Source: Flagellimonas spongiicola (GTDB lineage: Bacteria > Bacteroidota > Bacteroidia > Flavobacteriales > Flavobacteriaceae). From it: DNA of 64,000 bases. Below the pieces are notes generated by a model, which was not told where the DNA came from, did not search any database, and saw only the letters and a program-made list of their open reading frames with translations. Location of the stretch: positions 1,054,001 through 1,118,000 of the forward strand of contig NZ_JAMFMA010000002.1 of the NCBI RefSeq assembly GCF_023502425.1, written 5' to 3'. Shown here in pieces: positions 17,604-25,624 of the stretch. Each line of letters opens with the position of its first letter. Position 1 is the stretch's first letter. A program made the position numbers and the translations under genes.

Positions 17604-18017
17604 TTAAAGTGCCATTAAAGCAATATCCTTGTCCGTATGTTGCTTTAGCAAACTGGCATAAAATGCTAAGCTTTTTACATCTGTGCCCAAACATGACTTT
17701 AGAAAGGATTCCAAGTCCTTGTAAAACAGATTCATCGGCATTGTGGACACTACCATATTAATGGTTTTTGGATCGTATTCCCGATCATCCAATACTACAT
17801 CCATTTTAACCCTATGATTGTGATAATCAATTTCTACATCTGCCGCGTTATAATGTTTCCTAAGAATAGACCGATGTAAGTCCTGAAATCTTGATGTTAT
17901 GTTATCCCTTGTACTACTTTTTGTAATCAAATTTTCCATCTCCATCAAGATTCTTGTTGTTAATCTTGAATTTCCCATGACTCCTCTAATTAAATCGTAT
18001 ACAAAATTAACGCTCAA
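17604..18017 (-). CDS. conserved-looking cytoplasmic protein, unknown
   Basis: A 137-residue protein without signal peptide or membrane segment; helical at the N-terminus (LTTRILMEMENLITKSS), with a beta-rich middle (VEIDYHNHRVKMDVVLDD) and a helical end. No family recognised. A TAATTTTG box at 18002-18009 (minus) would make the internal ATG at 17978 (MGNSRLTT), preceded by AGAGGAG, the better start. It ends in a strong terminator, supporting a separate transcript. Confidence 0.6.
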   Translation of the reverse strand: MSVNFVYDLIRGVMGNSRLTTRILMEMENLITKSSTRDNITSRFQDLHRSILRKHYNAADVEIDYHNHRVKMDVVLDDREYDPKTINMVVSTMPMNLFYKDLESFLKSCLGTDVKSLAFYASLLKQHTDKDIALMAL

Positions 18018-18099
18018 GCTATTAAAGTATTAGAAATCAATGATTTAATTAACTTAATTTTATCTTAATTGTTGTGAAACCGCGTTAGGGTGTGGTCAA

Positions 18100-18912
18100 T
18101 TATTCACTTATTGGAGTGTTGAACTTATGGTATTTATCAAGAAAATTCTTACTAATTACCCTTTTGCCGGAATGTAGCGTTTGGGAAGGCAAATAGTCAG
18201 GTGCTGGAATGCCCATTTTTTCTGCTTGCAGGGTGTAAAATTCCTTTTTTGTAGGATGATCGGGATATACACCGTTAAAGACTTCTCCCCAATAGTTCCT
18301 TGTGAGAATTGTAATGATCATATGAATGCAATCCTCTAAATGGATTAGATTGATAAAGTCATTCCCATTTTTGAGACCTTGTCTTCCGGATAACATGGTT
18401 ACGGGATTTCTATTGGGACCGATTAAGCCTCCAAACCGAATAATGGAAGTTTGCAAACCTTCTAATGATTGAATTAGATCTTCGGATTGCAGTAATTGTT
18501 TACCGGATTCAGTAGTGGGTTTTGGGGCTGTTTGTTCGGTGACCTCACCGGTGACATCACCATAAACTGAAGTGCTACTTACAAAAAGTAGTTTGGATGG
18601 GCCATGTTTTGCAACGGCTTTGCTTAAAAGCTGAATTTTTGAGACATAGTTCTCCTTTTGACCAGCACCCCTTAGTCTGGGAGGAACATTTACGATAAGT
18701 ATATCCAATTGGGATAGAAAATGCGCTATATCTCCAACAATTTGAGTTTTGGTGAGTGAGATTTGGTAGGGTATTATACCTGATTCACTTAGCACATCTA
18801 TTTTGGTTTGGCTTGTTGTTGTTCCATGGACAATGTAATCCAATTGAACCAATTTTTTAGCCAATGGGAAACCAAGCCAACCACAACCTAAAACGCCAAT
18901 GTTATTAGTCAA
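18100..18912 (-). CDS. NAD(P)-dependent epimerase/dehydratase-like SDR
   Basis: A 270-residue Rossmann protein: GVLGCGWLGFPLAKKL at 6-21 binds the nucleotide, LFVSSTSVYGD forms the Ser/Tyr region, and FINLIHLEDC is typical of YeeD/YfcH-type atypical SDRs. The usual YxxxK lysine is not obvious after SVYGD, so catalysis may be altered or absent. It overlaps the upstream M28 peptidase gene by 8 bp and is translationally coupled to it. Substrate unknown. Confidence 0.8.
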   Translation of the reverse strand: MTNNIGVLGCGWLGFPLAKKLVQLDYIVHGTTTSQTKIDVLSESGIIPYQISLTKTQIVGDIAHFLSQLDILIVNVPPRLRGAGQKENYVSKIQLLSKAVAKHGPSKLLFVSSTSVYGDVTGEVTEQTAPKPTTESGKQLLQSEDLIQSLEGLQTSIIRFGGLIGPNRNPVTMLSGRQGLKNGNDFINLIHLEDCIHMIITILTRNYWGEVFNGVYPDHPTKKEFYTLQAEKMGIPAPDYLPSQTLHSGKRVISKNFLDKYHKFNTPISE

Positions 18913-21187
18913 ATGTTTCCGTTTTTATGACCATTATGGCATCATTCAAGACAAACGGCATTGGGATACTGTTTTTTGGACGCTCCGGTATGGTAAATTC
19001 ACTATGCGATAAAAGATCATTGGAAGATTCATAAAAGGAAAGTTCCAACTTTTCATTTTTTGGAAAGCTGATTTCCAACTCTGTGTAGTCGTTGTTGCTA
19101 ATATAATGCGTTACCAGTTTACTTCTTCTACGTGCCAGAAATGCTTCGGAAAGTGCTATGCCATTGACTTTGGCGGAGCTGATTTCGATACCTTCATTGG
19201 TGTATACATCCAGTCGATTGACATTTCGTTTTGGAGTAACACAGAGTTCTAGTATACGTTGATCTCCAATTACAGTATCACGAACCGTGTCGATCCAAGG
19301 AGCGGCTATATCTTTTTTGGGAATTTCCCTGATATACGAAAACCGCGATAAGTATTTGCTGGAGAGTGTTTTGAAATCAGCTTCAGTTGGTGCCTTTTTC
19401 GTATCTCCTAAAAATTGATTGTTCCAGTCAATTAAACTATGATCATAAGTGGCCCACATTGCATTGTCATTATCCGTGTTGTGCACGTATAACAAGCTGC
19501 TCGGTTTTGGTCGGTCTTCAGAAAAATCGGAGTTGATATGCGCTGCAATACCGAAGGAAAAGAACAGTATCAGAAAAACGTAGGCAAAACGCTCCTTGTT
19601 TTTTAACCCGCCCAAGAACGGAAGCGACAGGAAAAATAACAATGTTGTGAATACCGTTACGGCCACCATCATTTTTAGTCCGAGGCCAACTGGGAACATT
19701 TTGATGAATGGTGCATGCACAAATACAGCAGGTAAAATCAAGAAAAGTAGTAACAACGGGCTGGGTTTATCTTGATTGATTAGTACCATTAAGGCGGCCA
19801 GTGTTCCAAATAATGGAACAATAAAGAAACTTGCACCTTGTAGATAAATGGCTGCAAGACCACAAATAATCAGCCATAGAAACAAAGGAGCGACCAACAA
19901 ATTGGCTGTTTTGATTTTGCGGAATTTATGATAAGCCCAAAAACATACGGCCAGTGACAGCATAACGTACACCAAAATCAGCAAATGCCCATTATATGTA
20001 AACCCATGGAGCATGTCCTTGAATTCCACATACCACCAAGTGATCATGGTCCACGCAAAGTAGCCCAATAGACCATTGATTACTAGTGTAATCAGCATTG
20101 GGGCAAATCCTTTAAGGATTTCCTTCAGCTTCAATTGTTCTTTCTTGATTCCAAAAAACAGAAGCAGGATCAACGCCAATACCGCTAAACCAAACATTGG
20201 CCATATCCAACCGAATGGATAGGATACCAGCCTAAAAAAGGGAAGGTTAAAATAGATGTAATCTTCTGAACTCCGGAGATCGGTCAAATCTGCATCAGCA
20301 AAATAGTGCATTAGCGGCATCAGATAACTTCCTTGATGTGCCAAGGTATTTCGGTCTAGACGGTCATAATTGTCCATTACGGTATGATAGTCGAAGTGAT
20401 CGTCTATAAAAGCAAAGTTGAAACCTTGGATGTCCCCATCTTCCCTGAAAACAGTTAAGTCCGTATCATTTGGAAGCATTTTATAAATACTGTAAGCCAA
20501 AGAATTAGCAACCGGGAATTTTGGATTGGCTTCTACAAAGTGCTGAATGAGTTTTCCATTGCCTTGGTTGGTTTCAATGAGCATATAGCTAGGTCCGCCA
20601 CTGCCTCTGGCCTCAAAATTAAGAACAAGGCCAACATCTTTGACCCAAGGATGTTTGTCCACAAATAGGTCTGCACCATTAAGCCCCAATTCCTCTGCAT
20701 CGGACATAAGGATGATGATATCGTTAACAGGCGTTTTATCCTCAGCCAAAAACGCACGGACACCTTCCAAAATGGTGGCCACTCCACTTCCCGCGTCACT
20801 TGCTCCCAAGGAAGAATGTGGACTACTATCGTAGTGGGTAAGTAACATCAGGGCCTTACCAGCTCCAGAACCTTTAATACGGGCAAGAATATTTGTGGCC
20901 TTACTGAGATTGGCCCAGTCTCCAGCCGTGTAACCTTCCTGGGTTGAGGTTTCCAATCCCATTTTGTTCAATTCCTGAATAATATATGCCCTGACATCGG
21001 AATGGGCTGGAAAGCCAACAGCATGTGGCTCTTTTGCGATTTGTTCAATGTGGGATAATGCACGATCGGTGGAGAATGATTGCAGCGCAATATCCGCATC
21101 ATGAGCATAGTTCGGCATTAAGGCCTTAAAGCTCCAATAGACCGCAAAAACCAATAGTAGTAAGGCAAGATTTCTTGAAAATTTCAT
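18905..21187 (-). CDS. membrane M28-family metallopeptidase
   Basis: A 760-residue protein. After one N-terminal helix (LALLLLVFAVYWSF), an M28 zinc aminopeptidase domain fills about residues 35-300: H118-Y-D120, D131 (GASDAGSG), E165-E166 (SDAEELG), E192 (NFEARG) and H268 (FDYHTVMDN). About eight hydrophobic helices follow (330-580), then a soluble beta-rich tail of about 200 residues. This resembles eukaryotic Fxna/ERMP1-like peptidases and flavobacterial homologues, with the active site probably facing the periplasm. A TATTTTTG box at 21208-21215 may drive it. It leads a two-gene operon with the SDR. Confidence 0.88.
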   Translation of the reverse strand: MKFSRNLALLLLVFAVYWSFKALMPNYAHDADIALQSFSTDRALSHIEQIAKEPHAVGFPAHSDVRAYIIQELNKMGLETSTQEGYTAGDWANLSKATNILARIKGSGAGKALMLLTHYDSSPHSSLGASDAGSGVATILEGVRAFLAEDKTPVNDIIILMSDAEELGLNGADLFVDKHPWVKDVGLVLNFEARGSGGPSYMLIETNQGNGKLIQHFVEANPKFPVANSLAYSIYKMLPNDTDLTVFREDGDIQGFNFAFIDDHFDYHTVMDNYDRLDRNTLAHQGSYLMPLMHYFADADLTDLRSSEDYIYFNLPFFRLVSYPFGWIWPMFGLAVLALILLLFFGIKKEQLKLKEILKGFAPMLITLVINGLLGYFAWTMITWWYVEFKDMLHGFTYNGHLLILVYVMLSLAVCFWAYHKFRKIKTANLLVAPLFLWLIICGLAAIYLQGASFFIVPLFGTLAALMVLINQDKPSPLLLLFLILPAVFVHAPFIKMFPVGLGLKMMVAVTVFTTLLFFLSLPFLGGLKNKERFAYVFLILFFSFGIAAHINSDFSEDRPKPSSLLYVHNTDNDNAMWATYDHSLIDWNNQFLGDTKKAPTEADFKTLSSKYLSRFSYIREIPKKDIAAPWIDTVRDTVIGDQRILELCVTPKRNVNRLDVYTNEGIEISSAKVNGIALSEAFLARRRSKLVTHYISNNDYTELEISFPKNEKLELSFYESSNDLLSHSEFTIPERPKNSIPMPFVLNDAIMVIKTETFD

Positions 21188-21207
21188 AGTTCGATTAAGT
21201 TGGCGTC

Positions 21208-21215
21208 CAAAAATA
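21208..21215 (-). promoter_or_regulatory. possible -7 box of the M28 peptidase operon
   Basis: The minus strand reads TATTTTTG (TAnnTTTG) 20 bp before the start at 21187. No TTG -33 element at a fitting distance. Confidence 0.35.
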
Positions 21216-21309
21216 TGAAATTATAGATCCATAGCATATTCGTTGCTAAATATTTAAATATTTCGTTAAAAAACGCTATATTTATTAATTAACCCTAAAA
21301 GTTAATGGT

Positions 21310-21780
21310 ATGGCAATCAAGAGTTTTCAAGGCGTTCGATCTAAGAGTTCTTCCAAAAAAGAATATGATGCTCCTATTCTTGTGGAGGACTATATGACCA
21401 AAAAATTAGTGACATTTTCACCTGAACAGTCCATTTTGGAGGTTATGGAAGCATTTGCCAAGTATCATATCTCTGGGGGACCGGTTATGGATAAAAATGG
21501 GTTTTTGGTGGGGATCATTTCCGAAGCGGACTGCATGAAGCAAATTTCAGAAAGTAGGTACTTTAATCAACCCATATTGGATAAAAGTGTTGAGCGTTTC
21601 ATGACTAAGAATGTTCAGACAATTCCTCATGACATGAGCATATTTGACGCTGCTGGGGTGTTTGATAAACATAACAGACGTAGGTTGCCTGTTATGAAAA
21701 ACGATATTCTAGTTGGTCAGATTAGTAGAAAGGATATTGTAATTGCCGCGTTAAAGTTAAGTGCCCAAAATTGGAAGTAA
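21310..21780 (+). CDS. two-CBS-domain protein
   Basis: A 156-residue protein made almost entirely of a CBS pair (Bateman module): EDYMTKKLVTFSPEQSILEV to FLVGIISEADCMKQ, and ERFMTKNVQTIPHDMSIFDA to ILVGQISRKDIVIAA. Such modules bind adenine nucleotides and regulate partners; no effector domain is attached. Upstream TATATTTA at 21278 is a one-mismatch -7 box. Partner unknown. Confidence 0.88.
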   Translation: MAIKSFQGVRSKSSSKKEYDAPILVEDYMTKKLVTFSPEQSILEVMEAFAKYHISGGPVMDKNGFLVGIISEADCMKQISESRYFNQPILDKSVERFMTKNVQTIPHDMSIFDAAGVFDKHNRRRLPVMKNDILVGQISRKDIVIAALKLSAQNWK

Positions 21781-21790
21781 GCTTAACGAG

Positions 21791-22144
21791 TTACTCCCGT
21801 TTCACAATCATATAGTAATCGTTGTCCAAAGGCAAATAGCCAAGGTCGTATACAAAATAATAGGTGCTTCCTTTTTTGGTGGTATATAGGTTTGTGATGT
21901 ATTCAAAGTCAAAACCTTTGTCCATTAATCGCATTTTGGTTGTCCTGGTTTTACCCTCTTTTAACGGAAAACTGTTTAATACGCGATAATTTTTCCGAAG
22001 TCTATTATTAATGTTGCGGACCAGGTTTTTGCTATCCTTGTTCAATCGATTGTTATACGCATTTCTGCAGTGATCAGAGCAGTATTTTTTATCTACCCGT
22101 CCTATCAACACATCTCCACATTCCAAGCAGCTCTTTTCGGACAT
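21791..22144 (-). CDS. small zinc-ribbon protein (DUF2116-like)
   Basis: A 117-residue protein whose N-terminus is a zinc-ribbon: C8-x2-C11 (SCLECGDVLIG) and C22-x3-C26 (KKYCSDHCRNAYNN), as in DUF2116-type proteins, followed by a basic helix (NLVRNINNRLRKNYRVL) and a beta-rich end. Likely cytoplasmic and nucleic-acid associated, but this is inference. It lies 10 bp after the pentapeptide-repeat gene. Confidence 0.8.
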   Translation of the reverse strand: MSEKSCLECGDVLIGRVDKKYCSDHCRNAYNNRLNKDSKNLVRNINNRLRKNYRVLNSFPLKEGKTRTTKMRLMDKGFDFEYITNLYTTKKGSTYYFVYDLGYLPLDNDYYMIVKRE

Positions 22145-22154
22145 TTCGTAAGAT

Positions 22155-22727
22155 TTACGTCACAACAATATCGTATTTTTTCAGTAAACCGATTACATTT
22201 TCCTTGCTGAACTTGGTTTTTTTAAGTTGGTTAAGAGCAGGGTCAATGTCTATTTCGATGGATTCCGTAAAATCGGTTTGGTGTAAAACAGTATTTTCAA
22301 ATATGGCTTTTTTTAGATTGCAATAGGGCAGTTGTGCGAAGCTAAGATCACTATCTGTAAAATCTGATTCCTGTAAGATGCAATTCGAAAAGAAGGTTCC
22401 TTTCAATGCCAATCCATTAAAGGAGGTAAGTGTCATATTACAATCTACAAAACGAATGGAAAGCAGTAAATGATTACATTCTTCAAATCGTAAACCGGTA
22501 AGCTTGCAACCCTTAAAAGAGGTTTCCTTAAAAATTGTGTGTTTGATGTTACTGTTGGTAAGATCGCAGTTTACAAACTCACATTCCATAAAGTTTTGAT
22601 TGTCTAAATAGCCCTCCTTGAAAAGACAACCCTCAAAAACACAATTTTCATAATCACCTTTTTTCAATCGGCTTGAGGTGAAGTCTTCATTGACAAATGT
22701 TCTATCGGCGATAAAAGGAGCATTCAT
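22155..22727 (-). CDS. Qnr-like pentapeptide repeat protein
   Basis: A 190-residue protein of A(D/N)LxF-type five-residue repeats through most of its length (YENCVFEGCLFKEGYLDNQ, DFTDSDLSFAQLPYCNLKKA). The length, the break in the repeat array near CNHLLLSIRFVDCN and the short C-terminal helix follow the MfpA/Qnr pattern, whose members are right-handed beta-helices that can mimic DNA and protect gyrase. Quinolone resistance is not shown here. Two-gene operon with the zinc-ribbon protein. Confidence 0.85.
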   Translation of the reverse strand: MNAPFIADRTFVNEDFTSSRLKKGDYENCVFEGCLFKEGYLDNQNFMECEFVNCDLTNSNIKHTIFKETSFKGCKLTGLRFEECNHLLLSIRFVDCNMTLTSFNGLALKGTFFSNCILQESDFTDSDLSFAQLPYCNLKKAIFENTVLHQTDFTESIEIDIDPALNQLKKTKFSKENVIGLLKKYDIVVT

Positions 22728-22779
22728 GGTGATTGTTGTTTGGTATAAAATTAAATAAATGTTAAAAGAAAACTTTTAT

Positions 22780-22811
22780 TTGGAATGAACGTTCTAAAAA
22801 GAATATGTTTG
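22780..22811 (+). promoter_or_regulatory. promoter of the SDR gene
   Basis: TTG at 22780-22782 and TATGTTTG at 22804-22811 with a 21-bp spacer match the Bacteroidota consensus. The two operator copies flank the -7 box. Confidence 0.75.
22782..22795. promoter_or_regulatory. TetR operator copy 1
   Basis: GGAATGAACGTTCT, one base short of the GGAA-N6-TTCC form with a palindromic GAACGTTC core. It overlaps the -33 element of the SDR promoter. Confidence 0.7.
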
Positions 22812-22815
22812 TATC

Positions 22816-22829
22816 GGAATGAACGTTCC
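22816..22829. promoter_or_regulatory. TetR operator copy 2
   Basis: GGAATGAACGTTCC, exactly GGAA-N6-TTCC, 34 bp after copy 1 and at the expected transcription start of the SDR gene. Confidence 0.75.
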
Positions 22830-22860
22830 AAAATAAATAATAATCAATAATTCATTTTAA

Positions 22861-23610
22861 ATGAACAAATTAGAAGGTAAAGTAGCCATAGTAACAGGTG
22901 CAACCAGCGGCATAGGTCTGGCCACCGCAAAAAAGTATTTACAAGAAGGAGCCAAAGTTGTATTGACAGGTAGAAGTCAACAAAAACTTGACGCTCTTAA
23001 AGATGAAATCTCTGGGGACTATCTATTGGTACAGGCAGAGGCATCAAGTTTAGAGGACAGTCGTGGGCTTATAGCCAAAACAATTGCCCATTTTGGTAAG
23101 ATAGATGTTTTGTTTCTTAATGCTGGGGTATTTCGTTTGGAAGGAATCCATGAACTTACGGAAGAGATTTATGATGAGGTAGCGAATATCAACGTAAAAG
23201 GTCCTCTTTTTACGGTTAAAGCAGCATACGATCACGTAAATGAAGGTGGAAGCATTATTTTCAACACCTCCATTGTTAATGTAAAGGGTTTTGCTGGTAT
23301 GGCCGCTTATTCGGCGAGTAAGGCTGCCTTGCGTTCCTTGACCCGTACTTTGGCGTCCGAATTTGGTCCTAAAGGAATCCGCGTAAATGCCATTGCCCCG
23401 GGTCCAATTGATACGCCTATTTATGGAAAACACAATGTGCCGCAGGAAAACATTGACCAAATGGCGTCTGGCTTTCCATCCATGGTTTCCTTGGGTAGGT
23501 TTGGAACTGCAGACGAAATTGCAACGACTGCCTTGTTTTTGGCTTCGGCGGATAGTAGTTACATCACAGGTGCCGAGATACCTGTTGATGGAGGTTTGGC
23601 ACAGGTATAA
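22861..23610 (+). CDS. short-chain dehydrogenase/reductase (glucose-dehydrogenase-like)
   Basis: A 249-residue classical SDR: TGATSGIG at 12-19, NAG at 87-89, catalytic S137, Y150 and K154 (AAYSASK), and a C-terminal ITGAEIPVDGG. It reduces or oxidises an unknown carbonyl/alcohol with NAD(P). Followed by a TetR gene 36 bp downstream and flanked by matching operators, it is the likely target of that regulator. Such pairs often respond to electrophiles or aldehydes, which here is inference only. Confidence 0.92.
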   Translation: MNKLEGKVAIVTGATSGIGLATAKKYLQEGAKVVLTGRSQQKLDALKDEISGDYLLVQAEASSLEDSRGLIAKTIAHFGKIDVLFLNAGVFRLEGIHELTEEIYDEVANINVKGPLFTVKAAYDHVNEGGSIIFNTSIVNVKGFAGMAAYSASKAALRSLTRTLASEFGPKGIRVNAIAPGPIDTPIYGKHNVPQENIDQMASGFPSMVSLGRFGTADEIATTALFLASADSSYITGAEIPVDGGLAQV

Positions 23611-23627
23611 TTTTTTAAATAAATTTG
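23596..23627 (+). promoter_or_regulatory. promoter of the tetR-type gene
   Basis: TTG at 23596-23598 and TAAATTTG at 23620-23627, spacer 21 bp, exactly as in the SDR promoter. The last base of the -7 box is the first base of the operator. Confidence 0.7.
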
Positions 23628-23640
23628 GAACAATTATTCC
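23627..23640. promoter_or_regulatory. TetR operator copy 3
   Basis: GGAACAATTATTCC, again GGAA-N6-TTCC, placed over the transcription start 7 bp before the regulator's ATG; indicates autoregulation. Confidence 0.65.
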
Positions 23641-23646
23641 AATAAC

Positions 23647-24228
23647 ATGCCTAGGACTAAACAGTTCAACGAAGAAGAAGTATTGAAGAAAGCTATGGAG
23701 CTCTTTTGGGAAAAAGGGTTCCATGCTACTTCCATTCAAGATTTGGTCTCGCATTTAGGTATCAATAGAGCCAGCTTGTACGATACTTTTGGAGGAAAGG
23801 ATATTTTGTTTGACAAAGCTTTTGCACATTATAGAAAGGGTGCTACCGATTGGTTGAACGGAATATTTGAAAGTGCGGAGACTGTCAAGGGGGGATTTCA
23901 GAAACTATTCGATTCTGCAATAAAGGAATCTGTGGAAGATGAATGCCGTAGAGGCTGTTTTGTGGTAAATACTACAACAGAATTGGTCCCTGGCGACAAA
24001 GATTTATTGAAGGTATTGAGCGAGAACAAGTCAAATTTGGAATCGCTATTCCTGCTGCAAATCCAAAAAGGTATTGATTCAGGGGAATTTGCATCAAGCA
24101 TGGATGCCAAAGGTGTGGCATCCATGATCTTTACTTTTTATAATGGCCTTCGTGTAGTTGCAAAAGTTGACCCTAATCCTATTGAGTTAAAAAAAATGGT
24201 TGAGGCTGCACTTTCCGTCCTGCATTGA
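23647..24228 (+). CDS. TetR/AcrR-family transcriptional regulator
   Basis: A 193-residue repressor-type protein. The N-terminal HTH is at about residues 8-55 (EEVLKKAMELFWEKGFHATS, then SHLGINRASLYDTFGGKDIL). The C-terminal ligand domain contains CRRGCFVVNTTTEL, similar to the TetR_C_11-type group that senses reactive electrophiles through cysteines (related to NemR/AcuR-like regulators). Three GGAA-N6-TTCC sites at its own and the SDR promoter fit repression of both. Confidence 0.9.
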   Translation: MPRTKQFNEEEVLKKAMELFWEKGFHATSIQDLVSHLGINRASLYDTFGGKDILFDKAFAHYRKGATDWLNGIFESAETVKGGFQKLFDSAIKESVEDECRRGCFVVNTTTELVPGDKDLLKVLSENKSNLESLFLLQIQKGIDSGEFASSMDAKGVASMIFTFYNGLRVVAKVDPNPIELKKMVEAALSVLH

Positions 24229-24230
24229 AC

Positions 24231-24725
24231 TTACTGCTGATAGTTCGTATAAGTGAACAGCAATTCACGCTGTTCGCTTTCCTCTTCCACTAGTACATAA
24301 ACTTTCAACACATCCGTGGTCGTCTTTTCCATCGTCAAGCCCTCAAAATAAACTATGTCTTTTTCAAGTTTTACTAGTTTGAAGTCTACAGTATCGTCTT
24401 GAGCTTCCCAGCCTTTAAGTTTCCCGTCAAAGTGTTTGAGTTGTAAAATGAGGGTGTTCTTATGTTGTTTAATATGACCAAACTCGTAAAAGGTTACTTC
24501 GTCATCATGCAACAAACGAAAGGAAAACATCATGGACCCGCCCATAGGAGGGCTCCAAATTTCCTCGGCAATACCCCCTAAAGCTTCACCTCGCCAGTGA
24601 CCGGCTATCCAAGATACATCTTCCAATGTGGCATTGGGCGAAATGGTATCTTTACTCAGTTGAATTGTGTGTTGCGCATAGCAGCTATGTGCTCCGAACA
24701 GTAAAAATAGAATGACATACTTCAT
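24231..24725 (-). CDS. DUF6265-family secreted protein
   Basis: A 164-residue protein with a signal peptide (ILFLLFGAHSCYAQ) and the DUF6265 signature SWIAGHWRGEALGGIAEEIW followed by PPMGGSMMFSFR. The fold is probably a lipocalin-like barrel; function unknown. Its stop nearly touches that of the convergent tetR gene. Confidence 0.82.
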   Translation of the reverse strand: MKYVILFLLFGAHSCYAQHTIQLSKDTISPNATLEDVSWIAGHWRGEALGGIAEEIWSPPMGGSMMFSFRLLHDDEVTFYEFGHIKQHKNTLILQLKHFDGKLKGWEAQDDTVDFKLVKLEKDIVYFEGLTMEKTTTDVLKVYVLVEEESEQRELLFTYTNYQQ

Positions 24726-24761
24726 GATTGGTGGTTTTACCTCATGACGTATGGAACCCGA

Positions 24762-25460
24762 TTAATTGGACAATTGAAACTTGATATTTACAGAAGTTTC
24801 CACTTTTATTTTTTCAAAATCAATATCCAAAGGTTCCGCTTCAGCCATGTCCATGGCCATTGTTTTCATTTCCATTCTTGGTTGATTATACCTAGGGTAA
24901 TATGGAGTGGAAGTATCCATAATATGGATGGCATTGCCAACAGTTTGTCCTAAAGGTGCAGTTAACGCCTCTGCTTTTTTCTTGGCTTTAGCCACTGCTT
25001 TCGATTTTAACTCCAGTTCTAAGGCTTCCATTTTCGAATATTCGGTTTTTTCCAGATACGTATTGGCAATCCCTAATTTCTCTAATGCCATCAGCACTTC
25101 AGCAGCTTTCTTTCCTGAATGCACCAAAAGCGCATATTGTTTGCTTTTCAAAACCTCCTTCTGTCTTAAAAAATATTTTTTAAAGTTGCTGCTCAAGTCC
25201 TTGATGACTAACTGCTTCTCCAAATCTATGCCTAGATTTCTAAGACTATTTGCCATTTTGTTCTCTTGCTCCTCAACGGATTTTCGCCCTTTAGAGTCTT
25301 TTTCTTGAATAGTGATATTAAGATAGATTTTATCTGGAGTTACCAAGGTGTCAACCCGGGCGGAAGTTTCCAAATAGGGTGAGTCCAAAAAGTTTTTTGT
25401 TTGGGAATATGCAGTCATTGTAAATACAGTAATTAAAAGAATTGTAACTAATTTTTTCAT
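24762..25460 (-). CDS. periplasmic SIMPL-domain (DUF541) protein
   Basis: A 232-residue protein with a signal peptide (LLITVFTMTAYSQ) and a SIMPL domain: ARVDTLVTPDKIYLNITIQE, the long charged helix LELKSKAVAKAKKKAEALTA, and a final SVNIKFQLSN. The family is related to E. coli YggE and often linked to oxidative stress. A TAATTTTG box lies 35 bp upstream. Confidence 0.88.
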   Translation of the reverse strand: MKKLVTILLITVFTMTAYSQTKNFLDSPYLETSARVDTLVTPDKIYLNITIQEKDSKGRKSVEEQENKMANSLRNLGIDLEKQLVIKDLSSNFKKYFLRQKEVLKSKQYALLVHSGKKAAEVLMALEKLGIANTYLEKTEYSKMEALELELKSKAVAKAKKKAEALTAPLGQTVGNAIHIMDTSTPYYPRYNQPRMEMKTMAMDMAEAEPLDIDFEKIKVETSVNIKFQLSN

Positions 25461-25494
25461 GATGTGTTTTTTTAGGTGAATGCAACTTCCATTC

Positions 25495-25502
25495 CAAAAT
25501 TA
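25495..25502 (-). promoter_or_regulatory. possible -7 box of the SIMPL gene
   Basis: Minus strand TAATTTTG. A 6-bp hairpin (CTGGTT-ATAA-AACCAG) at 25537-25552 lies upstream and could be an operator shared with the divergent glycerate kinase. Confidence 0.4.
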
Positions 25503-25624
25503 CGCTTTAAAATGTGAATTTTAGTGCAGTGTTATGCTGGTTATAAAACCAGACTTTGGCGTTGTGGACCGATCATTGTACTTTCAGAAACAATTAAACT
25601 ACGAATTCGCTTTTAATGGTGCCC

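Noticed and set aside
18002-18009. TAATTTTG box inside the reading frame start of the gene at 17604-18017
   Set aside because: It could move the start to 17978, but no TTG lies at a fitting distance, so the longer frame was kept as annotated.
25537-25552. Hairpin CTGGTT-ATAA-AACCAG considered as terminator
   Set aside because: No U-tract follows on either strand and it lies between divergent starts; mentioned only as a possible operator.
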